Positions 23,935 to 35,894 of a stretch of DNA of 64,000 bases are shown here, in pieces. Positions within the stretch are counted from its first letter, which is position 1, and every line of letters begins with the position of its first letter. The notes below the pieces were generated by a model. The model saw only the letters and a program-made list of their open reading frames with translations, was not told the origin of the DNA and made no database searches. This DNA comes from Papaver somniferum (taxonomy: Eukaryota; Streptophyta; Magnoliopsida; Ranunculales; Papaveraceae): assembly GCF_003573695.1 (NCBI RefSeq), contig NC_039359.1, forward strand, positions 88,392,566-88,456,565. Reading direction: 5' to 3'. The translations under genes were made by a program, and so were the position numbers.

Positions 23935-24180
23935 CTGTGTCATGACTACATCGGATAGAATGTTCTGAATCTCTGGATCCTGCATAGTCTTGGTCTGCAC
24001 AATAAAAATAACACAATTGTTATCCAAACTCAAAACCAGAAGTTTTGAAGTACTTGCAAATAATCTCTTTTCTTGAGATGTCAACTACAAAAGAAGGTGG
24101 AATGAACAGATCATTGTCTCACCTGTCTCTAAATCATCAGCACTGACATCACCATGGTTCATTTTGTTAATTTTTGCCAT
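23935..24180 (-). pseudogene. Exon-like fragments resembling an STI1/HOP co-chaperone motif
   Basis: On the minus strand, 24123-24180 reads MAKINKMNHGDVSADDLET and is followed by a GT donor. 23935-23994, bounded by AG and GT, reads TKTMQDPEIQNILSDVVMTQ. The latter resembles the DPEIQ-IL-DP-M signature of STI1 domains in Hsp70/Hsp90-organising proteins. The conserved Pro after SD is Val here, and the two blocks are out of phase by one base if joined directly. No flanking TPR domain was seen. Most likely a degenerate captured gene fragment; the match rests on one short motif. Confidence 0.35.
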
Positions 24181-25627
24181 ACATCTGCAATAACATTCCA
24201 AGACATCGACTTAGGAATGCAACTTTCATCGCTGATGTAATTACAGTGTAAAGAAATACATAATTTGGTGACTGTTTAAAACCTTCTCACTCTATGCTAA
24301 ATTGCTACTAGAGCATTTCCAATCTGCCTAGAAAGAATGAACACACGTATAAACAATCCACGGTAGTTGAAAGTAATGGTAATGAGATGTTTTATAAGGT
24401 AAATATGTTTCCTGAACTTCACAAACAACTGCAATTCTAGTTGAAATGATCAATCATTTAAAATTATCCTTGGATAAAATTACTAGTACAGAAAGTTGTC
24501 AAACAACTTGTTTACAGATTTTTACCTTGTAAAATCATCCGACGTTTTACCCTCAACACCATCTTCCAAAAAATATACAGAAACTTATTTACATTACGTC
24601 TATATGAGTTCCTTAACGGGTGAAGAAAGCTCTTTACTGGTGTTTTCACCCCATAAATCTGCATGACCAATAGTAGGCCAGGACGAAAGAAAGCACAACA
24701 TTATTCACACTCTGAGTTGGATCTATAAAGGGTGCACTGTTATATACACATGTAATTCGTGTCACATGTGTACGACAATGTACACTAACATTATAAGTGT
24801 ACTAATATGTACACATGCAATTTCTGTAGTAACCAACGGTCAGTGACTCATAACATCACTGATTCGACATCCAAGAACTGATTCAACATCCAAGAAATGA
24901 AAAAATCATTGTTCACCAAAATTTGATTAAGAGCCCTAGAGTGGAATATTATGCACACATGTAATTTCTGTCACATGTGTACAACAATGTACACTTATAT
25001 CATAAGTGTATCAATATGTACACATCTAATTTATCAAAAGAAGAAGAATATGAATGATATCTATGAAAATAACAATAAGGCTCTCACACAAGTTCAGCTT
25101 TTTCATGAAGGATCATAGCTATCTTTCATTGAAGGAACTCTAGGGATATTTCACTTATTCAAAAACAAGTCAACATCGTAAAAATGAAGGAAATCAGATT
25201 CAAAATGAGACAGTCTCACACATTAACAGTCAACAAGTGTACTAACTATGTGAACATTAAACATCAACAGGAATACAACTATGTATACATTAACGACCAA
25301 TATGTGTACAACTTTGTACACGTTAACAATTCAATAATAAAATGTGCACAAACTGGAAAGGAAAGTGTTTAAAGTATCACATCACATAGTAATCAAGATA
25401 ACACGATAGCACAAACTTAGATCATTTAGCTTCAAAAACAGTCATCACCTGATTCCCAGAGACTCCTTTGTTCAAGTCATGATTCGAAATGCACTTATAA
25501 TACCTTCATTAGCCAGGCATCTCACAACCTGATAGTAAAATTAGATATGAGAATCAGAACATGCTAGAGCAAAATACAACTGGTATATGGTTTCAACTTG
25601 TCGAAATTCAGGCATGATAAACCCCTA

Positions 25628-25755
25628 AACACCAGTACGCATTCTTTACTTTAGTAGGGTCAATGATTCTAGCTGCCATCTAATTTTCCTAACACCAGTA
25701 TGCTATCTTTACCTTAGTAGCGTCAATGATTCTAGCTGCCATCAAATTCTCCTAT
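25628..25755. repeat. Imperfect tandem duplication, 2 x about 63 bp
   Basis: A unit starting AACACCAGTA and containing GTCAATGATTCTAGCTGCCA is repeated with several differences, so this is older than the 93-bp duplication. On the minus strand each unit reads MAARIIDATK followed by GTAAAG, so it may duplicate an exon end. Confidence 0.65.
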
Positions 25756-26276
25756 TTACCAGTTGCGGCGTGGTACCCAAACTTGAAATTTTGGAGAGTA
25801 CTTGTAGTAGAAATATAACAGCTAGACAGCAGATGGAATACCAATAACTATTGTGCCGGGAGAAGCAACTATACATGTACATGTAATCACCTCACCAAAA
25901 ACGATCGAAGGACAGTAAGAGCTACCTGGTCCCAATTTTATTATACTGATTTGGACTCACAATAGTCAACACCATGGAAATGACAATATGAATTTCAACA
26001 ATTCTCCTAAATGAGCTATCAGATGTATAAAGACGACAAGCTACATTGGTTAAGCTGAACTAACAAAAAAGTGGACTACAATATTAGTTCCTTTTAACAA
26101 GAACTGAACCCTCACATTTAGACATTTCATGCCGAAATTTATATTATTGTACAATTAACTATAACTTATTATGATAAAACTTAGACTGAAAGTTCATTTT
26201 TAACACTTAAATGCATGTCCGAAAGTGATTGGTACTGGGAGGGATTGAAAACCAAATGCATATATTTATAACACTT

Positions 26277-26545
26277 GTGTACAACTATGTACACATCTAC
26301 AAAAAGCATGAAAAGCCAACATCCATACTCGTAAAACATGGAACATATATCCACGAGACAGGACAATAGTGTACAACTATGTACACATCTACAAAAATCC
26401 TGAAATCTAACATTCATACCTATAAAACATGTTATGTATCAATGAGGCCGGACAATGGTGTACAAAGATGTACACATCTAATAAAATCCTGAGACCAAAG
26501 ATGTACACATCAATTACGCATTGCTTCCCAAATGAACAAAGAATA
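26277..26545. repeat. About three tandem units of 90 bp, each led by the 18-bp palindrome
   Basis: Units start at 26277, 26369 and 26458. Each contains the palindrome, CATCTA, a shared CCTGAAA/GCATGAAA block and a GACAATRGTG end. A partial fourth begins near 26497. Confidence 0.7.
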
Positions 26546-27665
26546 TAAAAATGATACCAATAACTTACCTCTATCACAAAGAAGTTCAAGAACTCCCGCT
26601 CCAGACGGCATAATCAGCTTCCTCTAGCCTACAGAGTTATCAATAAAATGTAGAACAAGAAGTTTAATTATACAGTAAAAAAAATTAGGTTCATGTATGT
26701 AGTGACTATTAAATGATCCAAACTAGCTCAATAAATTACCGGAACAATTCATGGTCGAACATTCAATCTAGCCTAATTAAGCACTACGTAAGAATTGTGC
26801 ATTTAATACAATAAAATAAATAAAAAGTTGTTCACATTTTTCTTAGTGTTTATCATTTACACCGTTCAAAATGTAATTCAATATCTTCCAGTCAAAATAA
26901 ACTTCGACTAATTGATTCTAAACCACATAAAAAGATTGAAATCATATGAAATCTACTCACAAAATTGTTCTTCAAATTGAACCCGAAAAACACAAAAAGG
27001 CAGAAACAATTAGGTCTTGTATCACAAAACAAAAACAATTACATCTAGAAAAATCTACCAAAATCATTTCTCTAATCTTCAAATTAAGCCTAAAATAAAA
27101 AATAAACAAAAATAGATCACAGATCTATCATAAAATCTAAATCCTAGAGAAAAAATTAATCGAAAATAGTAAAAAAAAATCAAATTAATCATAAAAATGG
27201 AAAACAAGAAATAAGAAATCGATCAAAAAAAATATCAAATTAAAACGGTAACCAAAAGATCAAAAGAAAAAAAAAACATAAAAAAGAAGTCGATCAAAGA
27301 TACAGAATCAATGAAAAATCAATAAACAGTAATCAAAGATCAACTACTAACCTGGAAAAAAAAGAGTCGTCTTCTTAAATTTCAAAACACGATGTCTCCC
27401 CCTCTGTTTCTCTATCCTGAAATTCTCAGATCTAAAATTGAAATTTTTTCCAAAATAGAATTTTATATATGAAAGAGCTTAAAAGGTTATTAAGGGTATT
27501 ACGAAAAAGCTTATCTTTTTTGAATCGGTAGAATTTGGAGTAACTCGTCCATGTTTGGACTAAATTGTTGCAAGCGGGATTTATTTGGACTAGAGGGTAT
27601 TGGGCTTCAGATGAGTGGACTACAGCGTCCAAAGCCCACAAACTTTGGGACTAAACATCAATTTC

Positions 27666-27936
27666 TACGTTATGAAATCTAGCTAGTAAATCCTTTATTC
27701 AAGTTAGATTAGTTTACCTAGTCAAGATAGTTTGGTATCCTCTAGGTTTATTGTTTATTCTATGATATCCTATAAATAGGAATCATCGTGTAATTGTAAA
27801 GCTTATCTCATTAAGTATTGAGATCTCTAAATATAATTTACCCCTATGGGTTTCATAGTGGACGTAGGTCAAGTGACCGAACCACTTTATATTTCCCTCT
27901 GATTTCATATCATTCCTATGTTATGACCAGTTACAG
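27666..27936 (+). repeat. Partial LTR (copia-like 3' portion)
   Basis: Contains CCTATAAATAGG (TATA box), then a transcribed-looking leader and the U5-like run GTGGACGTAGGTCAAGTGACCGAACCAC. The LTR at 49608 has the comparable GTGGACGTAGACC...GCCGAACCAC. No partner LTR or internal domain is adjacent, so it looks like a solo or truncated LTR; its edges are approximate. Confidence 0.5.
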
Positions 27937-28036
27937 AGACATGAAGCAATATATGCTTCCAGATGATTCAAAGAGGGTGTTTGGTGGCTCATCCGGCATC
28001 TCCCCTATTGCTCATCCGGATGCAAGTCAGTGTTAG

Positions 28037-28371
28037 AACTTGTTTGTTTGCAGCTGACTCGGCGTCTGAATCTGAGTCAACTCCTGACTCGGACCGAGTC
28101 AGCAGTCAGACCGTTTGTTTTCCATTTTGAGTCAGATCTGACTCGACCTCTGACTCAGACATAACCCTTGACTCGGACTCATTTGAGTCAGGTAACAAAA
28201 TACCCCTGACTCATGGGACCAAACCACTGACTCACTTATTTCCGAGTCAGACGAGTCAGATCTGACTCAAAACAAACATATCGACTCAGATTCAGATGAG
28301 TCAGGTGATTTCATTCAGATCCAGATGATTCAGATCCAGACGACTCAGATGAGTCAGGAGTAAACAAACAT
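28037..28371. mobile_element. hAT-like MITE packed with TGACTC/GAGTCA motifs
   Basis: The ends are inverted copies of (C/A)TTGTTTGTTTGC/ATGTTTGTTTAC followed by CTGACTC. Both flanks share TGTTAG, suggesting a partly decayed 8-bp duplication. The 330-bp interior has more than fifteen TGACTC or GAGTCA hexamers in both orientations and no coding capacity. Confidence 0.55.
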
Positions 28372-28711
28372 GATGTTAGTCAAATATATTGTTAGTGATG
28401 TTTTGAGTGGGAGATACTTCACATCCCAAACAAGATTCCATTGAAACCAAACAAAGTAGGAATCGAAATTCTGAGAGATGGCCATGTATGCTGCTGTCAC
28501 ACTAGTGCGCTTCACGATTGGTATACTAGATGGTGCGCCTCCCCATGGCTCATCAATTTTCAAGTAAGTATTGGCCAAACAATCGGACTTAATTTTTTTG
28601 GGGGGTGGCCAATATTACCATCCCATCATAATCAGAGGGTACGTGGCCCATGGATACATATCCATCCTCTGTATCCCGAGTAAACTGCTCTGTTTCTTGG
28701 GTACGTACGAG
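28372..28711. other. Intergenic, no gene seen
   Basis: Short interval between the GAGTCA-rich element and the hAT-like element. The open frames on both strands are under 90 codons and have no recognisable domain. Confidence 0.35.
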
Positions 28712-29129
28712 CAGGCCCGGTCCTGACAATTTGGAGGCTCTATGCCTGAAAAAATTTGTGGCCCCCTAACATAAAGGATGGTACTCCTAATCATAATAAC
28801 AGTTAAAACAGTGGAAAAAATCAATCAATTTAAGATATAAATAAGATGTTGAGCCTAATGAGTTACTTGATAAAGCTATTTCCTTTTGCAACAAAACATT
28901 ATCAGACTTTGTTAAGTCGAACACTTAATGTTTTTTGGGATCTTCTTGGATCCCTGTTCTGCAAGGATTACTTATACCGCCACTATGGGAAAAATATACA
29001 TCTACAACTGGAGATTTACAACACTTTGCTATACATCGTAGAAAGTCCTATGTTTTACAACTGGATTCAAAGAAAGAGTTGTCGTATATCATCACTACCA
29101 ACCCTTAGGAACAAGGGGTTGCGCTAAGA

Positions 29130-29402
29130 AAACAAACGACAACTCCTTTAGCAAAACTGTTGTGACGACATTTAGGTATAACAACTTTGTTTCATAAGTG
29201 TAGTGACTTAGCCTATCACAATTCTCACAAGTGTTGTTGAAGAACACAAAAATATGATAATGAAAAATACGTTAGAGGGGAGATTCGAACATGAACCTAA
29301 TGCATGGATGTATAGCTCATCAGCCATCCTTACAGTTCACAAGTTTAGGTTTTTTCTTTTTTTTTTTAATAGAAACGTATAACAACACTTATAAGTGTTG
29401 TT
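29130..29402. repeat. CACTA left subterminal repeats with a 22-bp perfect palindrome
   Basis: Copies of AAGTGTTGTTGAAG, ACAACTTTGTTTCATAAGTG and relatives occur in both orientations. At 29381-29402 an 11-bp arm AACAACACTTA is followed at once by its reverse complement. In CACTA elements such subterminal repeats are the binding sites of the TnpA-type protein. Confidence 0.7.
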
Positions 29403-30544
29403 GAAGTTAAAATATAGAATGTGGGAAAAAAATTAGGTTTGGGGGATTCGACCCTGAGCCTCCTATATGGAAGTCTACACCACTAACCATACATACACTA
29501 TCACAAGTTCTGTAAAGTTGGTGGTTCTTTAATATACTATTATGGCAACCCTTCATAAGCATTGTAAAACAAAATATAATGCTCAAAGGCGACTGAGCCG
29601 CAAAGAGCGTGAAGCATTCTCTGTAACCATATACATTCTTCTCTGTAAATAATCACATACATTCTATAAGACCACCCACTTTAAGCAAAGCATGCAACTG
29701 GGGAATTATGGCAAAAGTATACCATCAAATTATAAGTGAAGGGAGGGAGCATATATATACGAATATAAGCAGATGTAGAGAAAATATGCACAAGTTGAGA
29801 CCAAGGCAGAATTTAAGTGGGAAAAATAGCAACCACAACAACTGAAATGTCTCATTTTCTCTCCTCCTTCATCCGGCCTTGAGACCGACAATGAAATGAT
29901 ATATCATTTACATTGGCGGAGTTAAAAATGGTGTTATAAAAGTAACAGAGCTAGCATTTTATAACTAAGCACACAAATGGAGCTGTTAACTGTCTTTTTG
30001 CAAGAAAAATACTAGTATTAGTAAAGAAAATACAACCAGAGTATGCAAGCTGCATTCTTACAACCTGCAAACCTGTACATATGAGAACAGTGGTCTGCAC
30101 TCTGCACGTTTCTTAAAAACATTACCATCTCCAAACCGATATTCACACACAAATGATGATAACAAAAGCAGCCCTGAATTACCAACAATAGAACATAGAG
30201 TTTGATAAGTGATAAATACACAAGCCAATACGCGCAGTCACATAGCACACACTGCAATACTGATATCAGCGAAAAAACACCCCATGTGCGGCAGTAGCAT
30301 GGATACATCAAATATCCATAGAAGTGGCAAGTGATAGCAGCTACTGCTCCATACTCATTCTCAATAGAAGCATACTTCACAAAGAAAGATCTTGCACTAT
30401 TAATTAACAACTCATACATAACTGCACACTCAGCTGTAGCAAGAAACTTGAGAATAGCAGTTGAAGTAGATTACTGAGAAAGCAAATAACACCAAATATT
30501 TCTAAAGTAAGAATACAATACCGTAAAAACAATAAACTACTGAT

Positions 30545-33500
30545 CTAACTTGTGAACTTCTTTTTCTTCTTCTTTTTGTTCTTCTTCTTTGTCGGAACCA
30601 CTATGGTATATTCCCCATCTTCTCTTAAGTAACTCTCGCTCTCGTCATCCATTTGGAAACCAAGAGTTGAAGTATCCACTGGTTGGAAATTTGTGTCATG
30701 CTTTTCATTGTATTCTTCTAATTCATGGAAACCCCTAGGCGGTGGTTTCACCATCACATACCAGTTAGATGTATTTGACTCTCGAGAATAGAAAACTTGT
30801 CGCGCTTGCTTTGCTAAAATGAATGGATCGTTACAGTATTGGTTCTTATGCTGCTTTAAATTGACTAATGTAAAGCCATCTTCTACCTTCACACCAAAAT
30901 TGGTGTGAGCCCAATCACATTTGAATATTGGAATTTGAAACATATGATTGTAGTCCAACAATAGAATTTCTTCTAAAACACCGTAGAACCCACTAGTTTC
31001 TGACAATCCTGCAACTAAGGTTGTTGATTCAATTGAAACTCCACTGTTTTGTGTGACTCTCTTAACATCCTTCGTAATAAACCTAGTGTCATTAATAAGC
31101 AAGCCTTTATATGATATGCAGTTTTCTAACGGCCCATATGACAACCATTCTACCGTGTGTGATATTGGCATGCCTTGTTCAATTTGCATCTTAACCTACA
31201 AATGTATAATCTCAGGACATAAGAATATAAATAAATTTGTTATCTAAGCATAAGAAGTTAGATTTATATGATGGTGTGCCTAACATGGATTGTTCTATGT
31301 GATAGAATGAAACAAAATCACACGCATTTGTGTTTTTTGTAGTAGTTTTCCGCAGCAGCAAAATGTCCAAGTGTTTAAACTATACTAAGATGCATAATCT
31401 GACTAAGAGTGGACTAAACATACCTGTTGTTGAAACCAATCTGCAAATGTGTCCGACTATATGGAATTGAGTTGGTCTTCACTAGTAATTTCCCTCCCAG
31501 CAGGAGATTTTAACTCGTCCATATGCATTCTAAGACAAAATTAAAATTATAAAATGAAGTATTAATTGACAGACCATTTTTAATAAACGTGAACATCATA
31601 CTTACATCATATATGGGTCAATTTCGGGTGTGTTAAAAAGCACATATCTGTGAGCTATCTTTAACTTCTCACTATCCATACGCACTTGGACACCTTTAGA
31701 AAGAGGACGTGCTACCGGTGTGGAACCATTTTGAGTGTTTTCGTTACGCCTTTGCTTTACTCCTGTTTCAGCTGCTTGGGCCTTACGAATATCAAAATAC
31801 CTAACACACTCCATTCCAAGATAACACTCGGTTATACAAGCTTCAGGTTGTGCATAATTCTTTACATATTCTTTGAATGTCTTCATATACCTAGGAAAGT
31901 CGAGTATGCAACAGTTACTAGTTAATTAAATATTAGTATCTCTAAGATACAAAGGGCATAACTTTCTACACGAAACCAAAAAACAGAAGTAATATAAATT
32001 AAATTGGCATACCATTCAAATGGATACATCCAACGATATTGTACAGGTCCACATAATCGCACTTCTCGAGCTAGGTGAATTGTCAAGTGCATCATGACAT
32101 CAAAAAGTGACGGAGGGAAGTACCTCTCCAACATACACAAAGTCTCATTATACTGAAAATATATTATTATGTGTCAATTATGGTGCAATCAAACTGATGC
32201 TGCCGATGCTTTATCACATTGGGAAAAGTACTCGGATGCATTATACTTCCCAAACACTATATCAAAAGAACGAGTTTGCCATTTAGATTGCATTTGTTGA
32301 TAATGTGAAGTTTAGAGGCTAACATGGTGCAAAGCAGAAGAACCCATAGCCAAATATTAACAAGTAAGTTTGAAGTTATGGAACTAACCTTCCAGTAAGG
32401 CAAGTCGAAGAATATTGACCGTTTGTTAAACACCCGAAGTTCAGTTTCATCATCATTTGCACCATAAATAGCCGCATCAGCAACAACATCCCTTTTCCGC
32501 TTCCGACATTTAGAATTACCCACATTTGCACTTGCTGCCGCACTACTCTTGCCCTTATTCTTCTTCTTTTTCTCTTTCTTTTTCCTTATCTCCTCCTCGT
32601 TCTTCTCCGCTTTCCCAAAATCATTTGTAATACTATTCTGACATTCAAGTGACGCAACACCAGAGATAACAGGTGGCTTTTCCTTTCTCTCAATCTCTCC
32701 ATTAAACCAGTCTTTTTTCTGCCGAAGAGGATGATTATGACGAAGAAATCTCCTATGATTCAAGTAGACAGTTTTACGACTAAATGCCAACCAGTTTGAA
32801 AGTGTATTTTCACCGCAAAGAGGACAGGCTGCCTTCCCTTTATACGTACATCCATATAAATTACCATATGCATGGAAATCGTTTATTGTCTACATTAATA
32901 ACGCCTTCAAGTTAAAATCTGTTTTAGTAAACGAATCATATACATGCACCCCTTTCTCCCACAACTCAAAAAGATCATCAATCAAGGGCTGCAAGTATAC
33001 ATCAATGTCATTACCCGGTTGTTTTTTCCTGGAATCAGCATGCTCAGAATTATGTTGTCACCTTGCATACACAACTGAGGGGACAAATTATTAACCACGA
33101 GCATCACTGGCCAACAACTGTGGGCTGCGGAAAGATCACCAAATGGATTAAATCCATCAGCAGCAAGCCCAAGATGCAAATTACGGGGATCTGAAGCAAA
33201 CTCGGGATACTTTTTGTCTATGTGCTTCCAAGCCAAAGAATCTGTTGGATGACGCATCTTCCCATCCTTACTCTTGTTCGTCGCGTGCCATATCAACTGC
33301 TCAGCCAGTGCTGCTGATTGAAACAATCTTCTCAATCTCGGCACAATGGGGAAGTACCTAAGCACCTTCACCGGTATCTTCTTTTGCGGCTTGTCTATCA
33401 TTTCAGCATCGTCCATGTTAGATGTGTCTGCCTTCCACCTAGAATAATGACATTTAGGACACTCGTCTGCATCTTTCAAATCTTTTCTAAACAAACAACA

Positions 33501-34142
33501 ATTATTAATACAAGCATGTATTTTCTGGTAAATCAATTGATAAGATTTCAGCAGCTTTTTCACTTCATATGTTGAGCAAGGAAGACAATGATCTGGCGGC
33601 AACAAGGAACCAATTTTCTTGAGAAGTTCGTCAAAAGATTTCCTAGATAAACCATTTACTATCTTGTGCCTATACAATTCAACAGTGATGGATAACTTTT
33701 TGTGTGTTTTACAATTAGGATATAACGGTGTGTCCGCCTCTTCCACATGGTTTTCCAAACCCTCATCTTGCACAGGTTCATGTCCCTGATCGATATGTGC
33801 ATCAGCTTCAACAGCAGCATCTATATGATATGATCCCCTTGTTGCTCCCTCTTGGTGTACATCAGTAGAAGTGTGTATAGTCTCCCCGTGAAAAACCCAC
33901 TCAGTGTATGTAGGATCCCAACCTCGTTTCAGCAAGTGAAGATGCACTTCTTTCGGAGGAAGTGGGAAAGTGAGATTCTTACAATCAACAGAAGGACAAC
34001 TGAATTCAGAAGGATTTCCAAGTCTCTGAAAAACGGTATCTATGAAATTCTTCAAGGCCTCCTGATATGGAAGATCACCTTTACATGAAAGAACGAAGAA
34101 ATAATTAATCACGGAATAATACAATAAAAGAGGGAAAACCAA
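30545..34142 (-). pseudogene. CACTA TnpD-type transposase (TNP2 with DUF4218/DUF4216), broken
   Basis: Minus-strand blocks in order. The end of the transposase-associated domain (HLLKRGWDPTYTEWVFHGE) comes first. The TNP2 region follows (CPKCHYSRWK; LHLGLAADGFNPFGDLSAAH). Then YDSFTKTDFNLKALL, a knuckle CPLCGENT and FFDLPYWK; DUF4218 (LERYFPPSLFDVMMHL, PVQYRWMYPFEW); and a DUF4216 C-terminus (FYGVLEEILLLDY, FKCDWAHTNFGVKV), ending in a Lys-rich tail. Lesions: a 1-base loss in an A run near 33025-33030; TAG replacing the Trp of LLMWTINDF at 32890-32892; loss of the coding region expected between LPYWK (about 32395) and LERYFPPS (about 32140); and TAG at 31457-31459. The N-terminal exon was not found. 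It cannot make a complete transposase. Confidence 0.88.
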
Positions 34143-35894
34143 TGTAAAGAATGTAATATTCTACAGTGAACAACATATTAACCTTGGCCAATGAACCCAA
34201 TCTTTATTCATAATTTTGAATGACTTGAATCCGCAAATATGTTCAGTTCTTCATACCAGTTAAAAAAAACCTTTCAATTTCCCTTCTCAACCAACACTAG
34301 AGCCACTTCTTTGGTTGGAATGTTGAATTTATTAAAGATTAATGGCACCTGGCGCAATCAAAATATGATAACCAGCATAAGTAACCACAATGGATTAACA
34401 AATCATAAGATATTTACATATACAAAAAGGGGATTGAGAATACATATTCCAGAGTGAGGTACTGATATGAATATTTAGCTAGCATATAACAGCCACCTTG
34501 TTTAGTTTTTTTATGTATATAGATACATTTCGAACTAGTATAACCAGCCTCGTCTAAATTGAGTACATCAGGCCACATGTATAACCATTTGCTACTAAGA
34601 GTGCCTCTACAGCCTACACAGGAAAAGCTTTAGACAAACTGGCCAATCAAATTGAAATCAAGTCCTTCAAACAAACTATTCGCACTGTTTAGACAACATA
34701 TGTCAATACTAGTTAATCCAGTTCAACTTCCCTTCAATGAACTACATATGTGAGTACTAATTCTAGACATTCAACACATTGGAGCAGGCAATTCTTATTC
34801 GGCAAGCGATATGAGGGAAAAGTCATCACTAAACACAATCGCATGAAATTCATATAACATCAATCAGACAAATCAGGAGAACATTTCCTCATATCATGCA
34901 CAATTTGAAACGTTATATGCTTCGACGTGGGGAAAATTAAAATTAAAAACCAAAGTAAACAGCAAGAGTCTGCGCAAAAATGCCGCAGAACAGGTCACAG
35001 AACTGCGAACCTACAGTTTTCAGTTTTGATGAAGTCTTATATCTTAAGGGCCAAATCTCCTAAAAGACTTGTTATGTTTACTGTCATCAAATTCATGATG
35101 ACAAGCAATCACATCACATCTACATTGGATCAGAACAAAATTGAACTCAGAACACACAAAGCAATTGAAAACTCTCTAGAATCATGAAACCCTCTTTTCT
35201 TCTTTACTGTCATGCAAATAAGAAAGGAGCAAACTACCCATATTGTTGATTTTAATCAAATTTTAAACCAAACCCATATTGTTCTATGTTGATTATCACA
35301 AAAAGAACATAATTTAATGCAAACTACCAAAATTTAATGCAAACTACTCAAATTTAATGCAAAAAAGTCACTGAAAAAAACCTAATTCAAAAATCAAAAA
35401 AACAATATACCCTAAATTGAGCTTTGGTTAAAGATCGATCTTCAACTTCGGGAAATTGGTGGAGGTGGTTAGTCGAGATATGGGTTACAGATCGATCTTC
35501 AACATTGTGTGGTGATGATGAAGTTGGTGAAGTAATCTCCTGAGATCGATGAAGTTAAAAACGATGGTAATGAACGGAGCTGTTGGAGTCGTAGACGATG
35601 AAGTTGCCAGTGGTTTGAGTGATGGAGGTGCTGCTGTACCGAAGTGGTTTGAGTGATGGTGGTTTGAGTAATGGTGGTTTGAGGTGAAGTTTCTCCGTCG
35701 AACACACTAGGGAGATGCATTTGAGGGAAAAAAAATAAAAGGATAAGGAAGGAATAGATATGAGAATGATGTTAAACAAAAAAAAAAAAAAACTTAACGG
35801 TTGTAGATGAAATAGAATTAAAAATTAAATGAATGGGTGGTTATGATGTGATGATATACATAGAATATTCCAAAGGAATATTCCCAATATATGG
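34143..35894. other. CACTA interior upstream of TnpD, probable 5' region of the minus-strand gene
   Basis: No protein domain recognised. Near 35570-35695 a minisatellite of GGTTTGAGTGATGGT units appears. The stretch 35400-35760 is GA-rich on the plus strand and could be the 5' leader of the minus-strand transposase gene. Confidence 0.4.

Larger units (their letters stand above)
22863..26475. repeat. Dispersed 18-bp palindrome GTGTACA-N4-TGTACAC, about 14 copies
   Basis: Copies start at 22863, 22932, 23605, 23649, 23681, 24768, 24797, 24977, 25006, 25237, 25304, 26277, 26369 and 26458. Seven have perfect 7-bp arms (22863, 23681, 24977, 25304, 26277, 26369, 26458). The others carry one or two changes, and 25237 is more degenerate. 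The spacer is almost always 4 bp while flanks differ. Some copies were spread by local duplication: the pairs at 24768/24797 and 24977/25006 have the same 29-bp offset. Confidence 0.8.
22050..27665. repeat. Non-coding repeat region, possibly one large DNA transposon with captured exons
   Basis: The two ends carry TTTAGTCC/TAGTCCA motifs in opposite orientation (for example ACAATTTAGTCCAAA near 22144 and its complement near 27575). This suggests loosely inverted subterminal regions, though I could not find clean termini or a target duplication. The interior has no transposase. It holds the palindrome array, short tandem duplications, degenerate minus-strand exon-like blocks and AT-rich sequence. 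A Helitron or MULE-like gene-capturing element is possible but unproven. Confidence 0.4.

Noticed and set aside
22863..26475. Palindromes read as a CRISPR-like or tRNA-linked array
   Set aside because: Spacing is irregular, there are no equal-length spacers or cas genes, and the genome is a plant.
29280..29500. Two TTCGAACATGA/TTCGACCCTGAGCC stretches resembling tRNA T-arms
   Set aside because: No cloverleaf could be made around them. They are part of the CACTA left subterminal region.
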